NCBI GenBank assembly: GCA_964492825.1
Contig: CAZBLP010000066.1
Location: 1-7,054 of the forward strand
Direction: 5' to 3'
DNA from: CAZBLP01 sp964492825
GTDB lineage: Bacteria; DYJV01
Length of the DNA stretch: 7,054 bases
Shown piece after piece: positions 1 to 7,054 of this stretch. The notes beneath the pieces were generated by a model. The model had not been told where the DNA came from. It worked only from the letters and a program-made list of their open reading frames with translations, and searched no databases. The position numbers and the translations under genes are program-made. Positions within the stretch are counted from its first letter, which is position 1. Every line of letters starts with the position of its first letter.

Positions 1-3000
1 ATCCTTTACCTCCTTTATGTCTTTCTATATATTCCGCTAATTCTTTAATTGTTGGGTTTTCAAAAAAATAGATTACAGGTATTTCTACTCCAAATTCCCT
101 GTAAATAGCAGAAATAATTCTAATTGAAAGCAGACTATGCCCGCCGATTTTGAAAAAATTATCCGTAACCCCTACATTTTTCATTTTCAAATAATGCTCA
201 AAAATTTTAAGAACTTTATTCTCTGTATCAGTTGCAGGTATTTCTTTTTTATTAAAAGAATATATGCTACCAGTAACTTCTGAGGTTTCTAAAACTCTTT
301 CAAGGCTCTCATATCCCATAACATAATAATATCTGATATAGAGCAGATTATCTTCATTTGTTAAAAATAGATTAAGTTTCTCAATTTTATCAATCTCTGG
401 TTTAAAATCTTCAACATGTGCAGTTATCTCTTCTTTTGCAGAACTATCTTTCTTCTCACTATCTTCTTCAATTTTATCAATGGTAAATTCTACATACTCT
501 GGTTTGTCTAAAATATCTCTTCCATAAACTCTGTAAATTTCCTCTCCCTTTTCATTTGTTTCAATTAGAGGCCAGTTTGTTCTTAAAATAAAATCTTTAA
601 AAGGAGTGTTTCTGTCAGATTTTATAAATTTAGCTTCAAAATATTCATAACCCAACTCTTCAAGCTTCCTTTTTATGAAAAATAATATTGTATCTTCGAC
701 TTTTCTTCCCAATACCCGACAACTCAGTAAAAAGGTATCCAGAAAAAGATAATTCCCTCTATTTTCAAGAATCAACAAACCAACAACCCCATAATCACCA
801 AAATTATCCTTTACCTTTAAAACATAAACAAAATGTGAATCAGCCTGGATAAGCTCTTTTATTTCTGGTATCTGTCTTCTGATTGTGCTCATGTTAAACT
901 GATTGGTTCTCAATGTAAGCTGGGAGGCTCTCTCTATTTCCGAAGGTTTTACCGAATGTATATCAATGACAATTCCAAGTTTTTCGAGAAACTCTGTTTC
1001 CGACAATTTTGATGAGGTTGTTTTTCTCTTTTTCTCAGCAATATACATCTTTGTCCTGTTCTTATCTTCTTCAGTAATCTTTAGTTTATCACAACCCCAG
1101 AAATTCTGTAAAATCAACGGGATACTTTTCTCATTAGGAATTCTTAAAGTAAAGATTTCAGGTATTTCTGTCATTACTTCACTGCATTCCACCACGCTGT
1201 CATCTATAAAAACAAAACTGTTAATACCAAGGTTAAGCTCTTCCGCCATATCAAGCAAATTTTCACTTTTCCTTTTCCAGTTAATTCTGCTTGTTACAAT
1301 ATGCTCTTCTTTTAAAAGCATATCTTTGTTTTTTTCAAAAACATTTCTAACATCGTGCTCCTCATTTTTACTGCACAAAGCAATTAAAAAACCTTCTGAA
1401 TACTTTTGAATAAGCCATTTTTGCAAATATTTATACCCACCGTAAATTTTAACATTTTTGTAACCTGCCTCGCCGACAACTCCTTCCCATAAAGTATTAT
1501 CACAATCTACAACAATAACTTTGAATGGGTGGCCGAAGGTAGCAGAGATGCTCCTCGCCATATTATTAGCCATTGCAACAAAGTAAATATCTGAAAAAGG
1601 AATATGGCCAGCTAAATCTTTAGTTAAATCAAAAATGTTGTTTAATCCAAAACGTGTTTTGCAATCTCTAAAGTCAATAGCAAAAATATTGGGTAAACCT
1701 TTAACTGCCTTTTCCATTTTTTCATAAATCTCTTTTATTTTTTGCTGTAATTCTTTGTTTTTTAACTCCGGAGTTTCAAAAATCCCGACAAAAGTTGTTG
1801 CAAAAGCTTCGTAATTTTTTAATAAGTTTATAAAGTCAGAATATGTATCATCAAGTTTTTTAAGCAACACCTCATTGCTTTTTCCTGATAAATCTCTTAT
1901 CCAGTCTTCAGGCCTTGTAAATATAAAATTTATACCTGTTTTGTTGGTATTTATAAGTGAATCTTTGCTTAAAAGTTCTTGAAATACATTATTATATTTT
2001 GCAAACTGAACATCAGGAATATAGTTAAAATTAAAAAGATAAGTTTCAAGATACGGTTTTAATTCTTCTGAGACAAATGAGCTTGTAATTTTTATATCAA
2101 CTCTTTTGAAAAATTTGCTAAGGTTTTTATCAAGAAGCTTGAATGCTTCTGAAATTTTATGATTTTCCAATATAGATTCTGCAAGAAGTATTAAACAGGC
2201 TTTGATATTTTTTATAAAATCCCTGTTAATTCTGTTTTTATTAAATCTGATTCTGAATCTTAACCTTTTTTCGGGAAAAATCTGTATTTCAAAATTGTAA
2301 TTTGTATGTTCATAAAGCTTAAAATCAACTGTTTTAAACCCTGCAACTGTTTCCTCTTCTGATTCAGGATAATTTTCAAATACGAATATGTGATCAATTA
2401 AATTATTTTTCAATTTTGAAATTGCCTGTATTTCAGCAAGTGAACAGTAATGATGCTCTCGTGATTCAATGCTGTCAATTTGGGCTTTCTTTGCAATATC
2501 TTGAAAAGTTTCATGTTCATTAAATAATATTTTAACAGGTATGGCATTTATAAATAAACCCACTATTTCATCCACTCCCTTTAAATCTGGAGGCCTGCCT
2601 GCAACTGTTGCGCCATACACACCATAATTGGTTCTATTGAAATATGCCACTAAAATACCCCACAGTGTTCTAACTAAATTGTTTAAGGTTATACCTGTTT
2701 TTTGAGAAAAGTTTTTTAATCTCTCCGTTAAATTTTCATTAAACAAAAATTCTGTCTCACCAAGCTCATAACCATCTTTAAAGTTTACTATTTGAGGTAT
2801 TTTTGTGGGAACAGTGCATGTATCAAGATACTTTTCCCAGTATTCAAGAGATTTCTTCATCTCTTTTACTTTTAGCCATTTTACAAATTCTCTGAATTGC
2901 ACAGGAGAGGGTAATTTGAAATTATTCTCACCTTTAAGTTTTGCATTATAGAGCTGAATAAACTCAGAATAAATAGTTTTCAGACTCCATCCATCTATTA

Positions 3001-3445
3001 AAATATGATGAAAGCTCCACACAAAAACAGAGTTATTTTCTGATAGTTTAAACAGTTTAATCCTAACAGGAGGCTCCTTGCTGATATTAAAACCTTTTTC
3101 AATATCTTCTGCTCTGTATTTTTCAACAAGTTTCTCTTGCTCCTCTTCTGGTATCACAGAAATATCTTCAAAGGTAACATTGTGCTTCCAATATTTTAAA
3201 ACAATCTGGACCGGTTCCTTAACGTTTTTATAGACAAAAATTGTTCTGAAAATGTCATGTCTGTTTAAAACTTCATTCCAGGATTCCATAAATATTTCAG
3301 AGTCAATTTCTCCTTTGATAAAAATGCTTGCCTGTTCAAAATATGGATTTGCCAACTTTTTATTTAAATAATGAAATAGAATACCCTCCTGCAAAGGAGT
3401 TAATTCATAAATATTTTTTATGTTTTCTTTTTTTAAACCACTCAT
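1..3445 (-). CDS. NRPS subunit with C-FkbH-PCP, partial at 3' end
   Basis: Synthetase subunit predicted to accept the upstream chain and join it to a glyceryl unit. The ATG at 3443-3445 is preceded directly by an in-frame stop and has TAAGG 8 bases upstream. I translated 1148 uninterrupted codons to the left edge, where the frame is still open. Order by residue: C domain 8-440 (YELTPLQEGILFH; HHILIDG at 146-152), FkbH-type domain about 449-980 (DCDNTLWEGVVGE at 647-659), charged linker about 980-1070, PCP 1071-1142 (GGHSL, Ser1104). There is no A domain, so the monomer is supplied by the FkbH domain. No frameshift was found. The GGHSL form of the PCP suits a carrier followed by a C or thioesterase domain rather than an E domain, so more domains or a further subunit probably follow. 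The released product cannot be inferred. Confidence 0.96.
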   Translation of the reverse strand, partial: MSGLKKENIKNIYELTPLQEGILFHYLNKKLANPYFEQASIFIKGEIDSEIFMESWNEVLNRHDIFRTIFVYKNVKEPVQIVLKYWKHNVTFEDISVIPEEEQEKLVEKYRAEDIEKGFNISKEPPVRIKLFKLSENNSVFVWSFHHILIDGWSLKTIYSEFIQLYNAKLKGENNFKLPSPVQFREFVKWLKVKEMKKSLEYWEKYLDTCTVPTKIPQIVNFKDGYELGETEFLFNENLTERLKNFSQKTGITLNNLVRTLWGILVAYFNRTNYGVYGATVAGRPPDLKGVDEIVGLFINAIPVKILFNEHETFQDIAKKAQIDSIESREHHYCSLAEIQAISKLKNNLIDHIFVFENYPESEEETVAGFKTVDFKLYEHTNYNFEIQIFPEKRLRFRIRFNKNRINRDFIKNIKACLILLAESILENHKISEAFKLLDKNLSKFFKRVDIKITSSFVSEELKPYLETYLFNFNYIPDVQFAKYNNVFQELLSKDSLINTNKTGINFIFTRPEDWIRDLSGKSNEVLLKKLDDTYSDFINLLKNYEAFATTFVGIFETPELKNKELQQKIKEIYEKMEKAVKGLPNIFAIDFRDCKTRFGLNNIFDLTKDLAGHIPFSDIYFVAMANNMARSISATFGHPFKVIVVDCDNTLWEGVVGEAGYKNVKIYGGYKYLQKWLIQKYSEGFLIALCSKNEEHDVRNVFEKNKDMLLKEEHIVTSRINWKRKSENLLDMAEELNLGINSFVFIDDSVVECSEVMTEIPEIFTLRIPNEKSIPLILQNFWGCDKLKITEEDKNRTKMYIAEKKRKTTSSKLSETEFLEKLGIVIDIHSVKPSEIERASQLTLRTNQFNMSTIRRQIPEIKELIQADSHFVYVLKVKDNFGDYGVVGLLILENRGNYLFLDTFLLSCRVLGRKVEDTILFFIKRKLEELGYEYFEAKFIKSDRNTPFKDFILRTNWPLIETNEKGEEIYRVYGRDILDKPEYVEFTIDKIEEDSEKKDSSAKEEITAHVEDFKPEIDKIEKLNLFLTNEDNLLYIRYYYVMGYESLERVLETSEVTGSIYSFNKKEIPATDTENKVLKIFEHYLKMKNVGVTDNFFKIGGHSLLSIRIISAIYREFGVEIPVIYFFENPTIKELAEYIERHKGGKG
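20..235 (-). other. Peptidyl carrier protein, GGHSL type
   Basis: Carrier domain for the glyceryl unit. DNFFKIGGHSLLSIRI contains the phosphopantetheine serine (Ser1104, codon 134-136), followed by FGVEIPVIYFFENPTIKELA, the usual third-helix region. It is complete to about residue 1142, and the reading frame then continues off the window. Confidence 0.95.
236..505 (-). other. Charged linker of unknown role before the PCP
   Basis: About 90 residues (980-1070) lie between the end of recognizable FkbH sequence and the start of the PCP. The first half is rich in Glu, Lys and Ser (KIEEDSEKKDSSAKEE); the second half has an aromatic run, LLYIRYYYVMGYESLERV. I do not recognize a domain here. It may be a flexible tether plus the family's C-terminal extension. 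Confidence 0.5.
506..2101 (-). other. FkbH-type glyceryl transferase/phosphatase domain
   Basis: FkbH-family domains use D-1,3-bisphosphoglycerate, remove phosphate and place the glyceryl group on a carrier protein. The N-terminal SGNH-like part (about 449-640) shows ITSSFVSEELKPYL and the family's LAGHIPFSDIYF before the HAD core. The HAD part has DCDNT (647-651) with both acidic residues of the DxDxT motif, CSKNEE (691-696) and FIDD (746-749). The GNAT-like C-terminal part has LTLRTNQFNMST (843-854), DNFGDYGVVG (880-889) and DTFLLSCRVLGR (903-914), all familiar FkbH signatures. The domain looks complete. Whether glyceryl stays as such or is later oxidized to hydroxy- or methoxymalonyl is not decided here: no dehydrogenase or O-methyltransferase is in the window. 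Confidence 0.93.
2126..3424 (-). other. Condensation domain, probably DCL type
   Basis: Joins the incoming chain to the unit on the downstream PCP. Motifs by residue: C1 YELTPLQEGILFH (13-25), C2 NRHDIFRTIF (61-70), C3 HHILIDGWS (146-154) with the catalytic second His147 and Asp151, C4 YWEKYL (202-207), C5 AGRPPDLKGVDEIVGLFINA (282-301) and a late FVFENYP (354-360). The set is complete, so the domain looks active. Because it follows a subunit ending in an E domain, it should take a D-configured donor; this subtype is inferred from context and the general look of the motifs. Its acceptor would be glyceryl-PCP, so an ester rather than an amide bond is expected. Confidence 0.93.
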
Positions 3446-3453
3446 TTATGCAA

Positions 3454-3458
3454 CCTTA
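3454..3458 (-). promoter_or_regulatory. Ribosome binding site of the C-FkbH-PCP gene
   Basis: On the coding strand TAAGG lies 8 bases before the ATG at 3445, a modest match to a Shine-Dalgarno sequence. An in-frame TAA lies directly before that ATG, so no longer start is possible. The 31-base gap between the two genes holds no inverted repeat and has no room for a promoter or terminator, which supports a single transcript. Confidence 0.6.
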
Positions 3459-3476
3459 TATTAAGATTTATAAAAA

Positions 3477-3554
3477 TTATTCAAGATTCTCCATGATACT
3501 ATCAAGATCTTCCATATCAAGTGCCTTTGCATCAAAATCACTCGGTGTAAATTC
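3477..3554 (-). other. Possible C-terminal docking (COM-type) helix
   Basis: The last 25 residues after the E domain begin with EFTPSDFD and continue with the acidic segment ALDMEDLDSIMENLE. In NRPS subunits that end in an E domain, a short helix at this place pairs with the N-terminus of the next subunit. Position and acidic, helix-compatible sequence fit that role. The pairing itself is inferred; the partner would be the start of the downstream gene (MSGLKKENIKNIYELTPLQ). Confidence 0.55.
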
Positions 3555-6500
3555 AGGTGTCTCAATACTTAAACAATGTTGTACAATAAGTCTTAACTGG
3601 CTTTCATATTCATCTGATAATTTTTTTATTGTTTCATAATTGTATCTGGTACTGTCAAAAGAGAATTTCATTTTAAGAATTTCATTCTGAATTAGACCTG
3701 AAATATCTATTCCATGCAGGACATTAGCATTTTCATCTATCTCGTTTCCAACATTTTCAAAATCTATTTCAAATAGTTCTACTGAAGTTGAAGAGTCAAA
3801 TTCACCAAGAAAATTAAATCCAACTTCATACTCAACATTATAATCTTTTTTAGCTAAATATTTTAAAATTCCAAAACCTATACCATTTAAAGGAATATTT
3901 CTTAGTGCCTCTTTTATATTTTTAATATTGTGCCCCAGACTTTTATTCTCGTCAATTTTAGAGTAAAATGGGAATATTGAAGTAAACCATCCGATAACTC
4001 CAGAAATATTATTACTATGTTCAAATTCTTCCCTGCCATGACGTTCCATTTCAACTGCAATATTAGGATTACCTGATAAATTATACAATGTATATCCAAG
4101 TGCAACTATTAGTATATCCTGAATATTCAAGTTATAAGCAACAGGCGCATCTATTGAAAGCTGCTTTGTAAATTCCCTGTCAAATTCTTTTTCTATAAGT
4201 TTTATATCTTTAAATTTACCATGTTTTTTTCTGAAACTTTCCGGAGAAATAATTGCAAAATTTTTGTTTGAAAGTTTTTCTTCCCAATATAAAGATTCTT
4301 TTAACAAAATTTCTGATTTGCTGTAACTGTTGATTGCCTTACACCATTTAATCAGGCCTTTTCTGTGCTCAAATTGAGGGATGTCAGCATTATTAATTAA
4401 ATTGTTAATAATGAGGTTAATATCCTCTATTAAGATTCTCCATGACACTCCATCAACAGCAAGATGATGAATGGTTATAAAAATTGCATCTCCTTTTTCC
4501 ATTTTAAAATGAATTACTTTTATTAGAGGAGTTTTAAAAATGTTAATACTCTTATAAGACTTTTCAATATATTTCATAGTGTATGAAAAATCTTTTACTT
4601 TAATATGCTCTACAAAAAAGTTTATTTCAGACGGATGAAGTACTATTTTCTTAAATCCACTCTCAATCAAACTATACCTTAATCTTAATGACTCATTACT
4701 TTTAACCAGTATATCAAAAGTCTTATCAATAATCCTATCTTCAAAATTTTTACTGCTTTTAAGTAAAACTGATTGGTTAAAGTGATGTAAGACCTCTCTT
4801 TGTTTACTAAAAAACCATAACTCTACAGGTGTAAATTCTGCTGTTCCTGATTCAACAATTTCTTCTTTTAATTCAGTATCAAATGCTCTTACTTGTCTTC
4901 TAAGACTTTTTACAGAAGGGTATTCAAACAACTGCTTAATATCCGCTGTTATACCGCTATCATTTAGTTTGCTAATAATCATTATTGCTTTAATGGAATC
5001 TCCGCCTATCTCAAAGAAGTTGTTATTAACCCCAATATCTTCTCTTTTTAAAACTTCTCTAAAAATTTTCAGCATTTTTTCTTCTATCTCATCTGAAGGC
5101 GTCTCATAATCATTTTTTCTGAATCTTCCTTTTCCATAGGTTTTTATTAACTTATTTTTGTCAATCTTTTTATTTTTGTTAAAAGGTATTTCTGTAACCT
5201 GAACAAAATAATGTGGTATCATATACTCAGGAAGCCATTTCTCCAAATAGATTTTTAATTCCGGGATATTTATATCTTTTTCTACCTGAATATACGCTAC
5301 TAATTCTTTTGAATCACCCTCTTCGCTATCAAGAGCACAGACCACACTAACCAATACATCAGGATATTCATTTATTTTCTTTTCAATCTCGCCAATCTCA
5401 ATTCTAAAACCTCTAATTTTTACCTGATTATCCATTCTCCCAAGAAAAACTATTTCATTATTTTCATTTATAAAGCCAAAATCTCCTGTTCTGTATAATC
5501 TATCTCCTTCAATAAATGGATTTGAGATAAATTTCTCTTTTGTTAATCTTCTATTATTAAGGTATCCTCTTGCAACACCTGCTCCTCCGATACATATTTC
5601 TCCGACCACCCTTGGTGGAACAGGATTAAGCCCTTTATCTAAAACATAGATATATTGGTATGAAATAGGATATCCAAGAGGGAGATAATCTTTGTATTCA
5701 ATCTCTTTTGATACTGGATAATATGTTGCAAATGTTGTGGTCTCTGTTGGACCATATGCATTATAAAGCTGTCCTTTTATTATTTTTGCTCCTTTGTTGA
5801 TATGTTTTAAAGAATGACTTTCTCCTCCAGTATACATTGAGTTGAAAAGTTTTAATATTTCCGGTTTAATATCAACAAGCTTATTAAAAAATGCTGTTGT
5901 GATAAACAGAGAATCAACTCCTGATTCTTTGATAAACTCGTATAATTTATCAGGTGAAAGCAATATATCCTCCTCTGCAATACAGACAGATAACCCGTTT
6001 AGCAATGCTGCAAAAAAATCAAAGGTTGAACCATCAAATGTGTATGTGGATAGATGCAAAGTTTTTCTGTTTTTATCTGGCTCAAAATAGATGTTATTTT
6101 TAACAAGAGCAACAATTCCTTTATGTTCAATCATAACTCCTTTTGGTCTTCCTGTGCTGCCACTTGTATACATTACATACGCAAGATCTTCTCCTCTTAT
6201 CTCTATTCCTTCTGTACTACCTTCCATACCATAATTAAAATCTTCTATATCCAGTATCTCAACTATTTCCCCTATCTTATCCCTCAACTCTCTTACATAT
6301 GCTCCCTCACTCAATACCTTCCTCACTCCACTATCTTCTATCATATATCTCAATCTCTCTGCAGGATAATCCACTCCCATGGGAACATAACTGCAACCAC
6401 TCTTTAACACTCCCAGTATGCTCTTTATCGCTCCATAACCTCTTCCCATATACAGACCTATCCTCTCTTCCCTTCTCACTCCTCTATTTAATAACTCCAT

Positions 6501-7054
6501 TCCTATCACTTCACTTTCTCTATTTAACATATCATAACTTATGCTCTCTCCTTTATAATACACTGCTTCTCTTTCTCTATTCTCTCCCGCTACTTCCTTA
6601 AATACATCCACCACACTCCTTCTGTAATCGTATCCCCCTTCTGTTTCATTTAATACATACACTATCTTCCTATACTCTTCCTCTCCAAGCATCCTGTATT
6701 CGCTTAACTTCTTACTGCTATCTTCTATCACCTCTCTCATTAAATTCTCATAATGGTTTATTATTCGCTCTATACTCTCCCTCTTATACAAATCTACATT
6801 GTAGTTTAATTCAATATATAATCCTTCTCCCTCAAAAAATTGAAATGTCATGTCAAACTGACTGCTTTTACGATTGTATCTCAACTCCTCTATCTCAAAT
6901 CCTTCTCCTTTAAACTCCACTCCCTCATTGCTCTGCAATACTAACATTATGTCAAACAGTGGACTACGGCTCATGTCCCTGCTTAAGTCTAATTCCTCCA
7001 CCAATAAATCAAACGGATAACTCTGATGCTCATAACCTCTCGTTGTCGTTTCTT
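3477..7054 (-). CDS. NRPS subunit, partial at 5' end: (C)-A-PCP-E
   Basis: Non-ribosomal peptide synthetase subunit that activates one amino acid, tethers it and epimerizes it. The frame is open to the right edge of the window. A TTG at 7004 could be taken as a start, but the codons before it read GYEHQSYPFDLLVEEL, a typical late C-domain motif, so the gene begins outside. Counting residues from 7004, the order is: C-domain tail to about 115 (SRDMSRSPLFD), A domain about 128-625, PCP about 640-710 (GGDSI, Ser670), E domain about 721-1150 (HHLAVDG at 846-852) and an acidic tail 1151-1175. The stop is TAA at 3477-3479. The next NRPS gene follows after 31 bases on the same strand, so the two are probably co-transcribed. 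The 5' third differs in composition from the rest. The family assignment is firm; the product of the pathway is unknown. Confidence 0.97.
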   Translation of the reverse strand, partial: ETTTRGYEHQSYPFDLLVEELDLSRDMSRSPLFDIMLVLQSNEGVEFKGEGFEIEELRYNRKSSQFDMTFQFFEGEGLYIELNYNVDLYKRESIERIINHYENLMREVIEDSSKKLSEYRMLGEEEYRKIVYVLNETEGGYDYRRSVVDVFKEVAGENREREAVYYKGESISYDMLNRESEVIGMELLNRGVRREERIGLYMGRGYGAIKSILGVLKSGCSYVPMGVDYPAERLRYMIEDSGVRKVLSEGAYVRELRDKIGEIVEILDIEDFNYGMEGSTEGIEIRGEDLAYVMYTSGSTGRPKGVMIEHKGIVALVKNNIYFEPDKNRKTLHLSTYTFDGSTFDFFAALLNGLSVCIAEEDILLSPDKLYEFIKESGVDSLFITTAFFNKLVDIKPEILKLFNSMYTGGESHSLKHINKGAKIIKGQLYNAYGPTETTTFATYYPVSKEIEYKDYLPLGYPISYQYIYVLDKGLNPVPPRVVGEICIGGAGVARGYLNNRRLTKEKFISNPFIEGDRLYRTGDFGFINENNEIVFLGRMDNQVKIRGFRIEIGEIEKKINEYPDVLVSVVCALDSEEGDSKELVAYIQVEKDINIPELKIYLEKWLPEYMIPHYFVQVTEIPFNKNKKIDKNKLIKTYGKGRFRKNDYETPSDEIEEKMLKIFREVLKREDIGVNNNFFEIGGDSIKAIMIISKLNDSGITADIKQLFEYPSVKSLRRQVRAFDTELKEEIVESGTAEFTPVELWFFSKQREVLHHFNQSVLLKSSKNFEDRIIDKTFDILVKSNESLRLRYSLIESGFKKIVLHPSEINFFVEHIKVKDFSYTMKYIEKSYKSINIFKTPLIKVIHFKMEKGDAIFITIHHLAVDGVSWRILIEDINLIINNLINNADIPQFEHRKGLIKWCKAINSYSKSEILLKESLYWEEKLSNKNFAIISPESFRKKHGKFKDIKLIEKEFDREFTKQLSIDAPVAYNLNIQDILIVALGYTLYNLSGNPNIAVEMERHGREEFEHSNNISGVIGWFTSIFPFYSKIDENKSLGHNIKNIKEALRNIPLNGIGFGILKYLAKKDYNVEYEVGFNFLGEFDSSTSVELFEIDFENVGNEIDENANVLHGIDISGLIQNEILKMKFSFDSTRYNYETIKKLSDEYESQLRLIVQHCLSIETPEFTPSDFDAKALDMEDLDSIMENLE
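3555..4844 (-). other. Epimerization domain
   Basis: Epimerizes the C-alpha of the PCP-bound aminoacyl or peptidyl thioester so that the D form is passed on. It is distinguished from an ordinary C domain by its motifs: entry HHFNQSVLL (740-748), HHLAVDGVSWRIL (846-858), MERHGRE (985-991), IGWFTSIFPF (1004-1013), PLNGIGFG (1038-1045) and FNFLGEFD (1063-1070). The active-site His pair and Asp851 are present, so the domain looks functional. It is the last catalytic domain of the subunit, as is common for E-ended NRPS proteins that hand over to a separate partner protein. Confidence 0.95.
4875..5087 (-). other. Peptidyl carrier protein, GGDSI type
   Basis: Carrier domain that holds the activated residue as a thioester on a phosphopantetheine arm. 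The attachment site is Ser670 (codon 4995-4997) in NNFFEIGGDSIKAI. Asp before the serine (GGDS rather than GGHS) is the form usually found directly upstream of epimerization domains, which agrees with the E domain that follows. Confidence 0.95.
5130..6623 (-). other. Adenylation domain, predicted Ile/Val
   Basis: Activates an amino acid with ATP and passes it to the adjacent PCP. Core motifs seen, numbered from 7004: A2 GVLKSGCSYVPMGVDYPAE near 198, A3 YTSGSTGRPKG at 279-289, A4 FDGSTFDFF at 323, A5 NAYGPTETT at 415, A6 GEICIGGAGVARGYL at 468, A7 LYRTGDF at 503, A8 GRMDNQVKIRGFRIE at 522, A10 with Lys613. Hand alignment to GrsA gives specificity residues D324, G325, F328, F367, Y391, G393, A416, T424, F425, K613. 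From memory, this matches 8 of 10 positions of a published isoleucine code (DAFFYGITFK) and resembles the bacitracin Ile code. A branched aliphatic residue is the likely substrate; Val or Leu cannot be excluded. Confidence 0.9.
6200..7054. other. Compositionally distinct tract inside the upstream NRPS gene
   Basis: The plus strand here is C-rich and G-poor, meaning the coding strand is purine-rich. Hand counts on 60-base lines give 25, 27 and 24 G+C at 6301, 6421 and 6541, against 17 at 5461 and 14 at 4201; one line inside the tract (6481) is only 17, so the shift is not uniform. Over 6421-7020 I counted 17 GAG and 15 GAA codons for Glu; over residues 638-728 of the same gene it is 3 GAG and 10 GAA. 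The frame is continuous, so this is a change within one gene. Confidence 0.65.
6624..7054 (-). other. C-terminal part of a condensation domain (partial)
   Basis: This is the last part of a C domain, the unit that forms the bond between the upstream chain and the amino acid loaded by this module. Visible are the late motif YPFDLLVEEL and the motif SRDMSRSPLFD, followed by a strand-rich stretch (FDIMLVLQ, then SQFDMTFQFF) and the usual exit helix ERIINHYENLM. The catalytic HHxxxDG motif would lie off the window to the right, so activity and stereochemical subtype cannot be judged here. Confidence 0.9.

Noticed and set aside
903..1409. Plus-strand open frame of 168 codons
   Set aside because: It is antisense to the conserved HAD and GNAT-like parts of the FkbH domain, has a Ser/Phe-rich composition typical of the complement of an AT-rich gene, and shows no recognizable motif.
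1..3445. Possible frameshift or pseudogene in the left half, which at first looked poor in long frames
   Set aside because: Translating by hand from 3445 gives 1148 continuous codons with all C, FkbH and PCP motifs in one frame; it simply lacks a stop within the window.
3446..3476. Terminator or internal promoter between the two genes
   Set aside because: The gap is only 31 AT-rich bases, with no inverted repeat and no convincing promoter spacing.
3914..4105. Minus-strand 63-codon open frame
   Set aside because: It overlaps the E domain in another frame, within conserved E motifs, and has no domain of its own.
5842..6601. Three overlapping plus-strand open frames
   Set aside because: All lie antisense to the A domain with its full set of motifs; their Leu/Ser/Tyr-rich translations are what the purine-rich coding strand gives in reverse.
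6300..6800. Pyrimidine-rich plus strand as a tandem repeat or structural DNA element
   Set aside because: There is no regular repeat unit; the pattern is explained by Glu, Arg, Gly and Lys codons on the coding strand.
3477..7004. TTG at 7004 as the true start of the upstream NRPS gene
   Set aside because: The frame stays open to the window edge, and the codons before 7004 encode conserved C-domain sequence (GYEHQSYPFDLL).

Overview
The window is one stretch of a non-ribosomal peptide synthetase (NRPS) assembly line. Both genes are on the minus strand, so the biosynthetic reading order runs from the right edge to the left edge. Two large partial genes fill the window, separated by 31 bases. 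No RNA gene, mobile element, CRISPR array or promoter could be supported. The open frames on the plus strand look like antisense shadows.

The right-hand (upstream) gene, 3477-7054, enters from beyond the window inside a condensation (C) domain. It continues with an adenylation (A) domain, a peptidyl carrier protein (PCP) of the GGDSI type, a complete epimerization (E) domain and a short acidic C-terminal tail that looks like a docking helix. The A-domain specificity residues read D-G-F-F-Y-G-A-T-F-K, close to known isoleucine codes. The module therefore probably adds Ile or Val and converts it to the D form.

The left-hand (downstream) gene, 1-3445, starts in the window and runs off its left edge. 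It is open for 1148 codons without a frameshift. It encodes a C domain, a full-length FkbH-type domain (SGNH-like part, HAD part, GNAT-like part), an unusual charged linker and a PCP of the GGHSL type. No A domain lies between the C domain and the PCP. FkbH domains take the three-carbon unit of 1,3-bisphosphoglycerate and load it as a glyceryl thioester on a carrier protein. The inferred joint chemistry is transfer of a D-aliphatic aminoacyl or peptidyl chain onto a glyceryl unit, which would give an ester (depsipeptide) bond because glycerate offers a hydroxyl rather than an amine.

The DNA is very AT-rich: sampled 60-base lines in the left and middle parts counted by hand give 23-28% GC. Codon use favours AAA, GAA, TTA, ATA and AGA. 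This suggests a low-GC bacterium, possibly an anaerobic Firmicute such as a clostridium, but nothing here fixes the taxon. The right-hand end (about 6200-7054) is richer in GC and has different codon use. The break falls inside the A domain, just before its specificity-determining part, and may mark recombination between modules.
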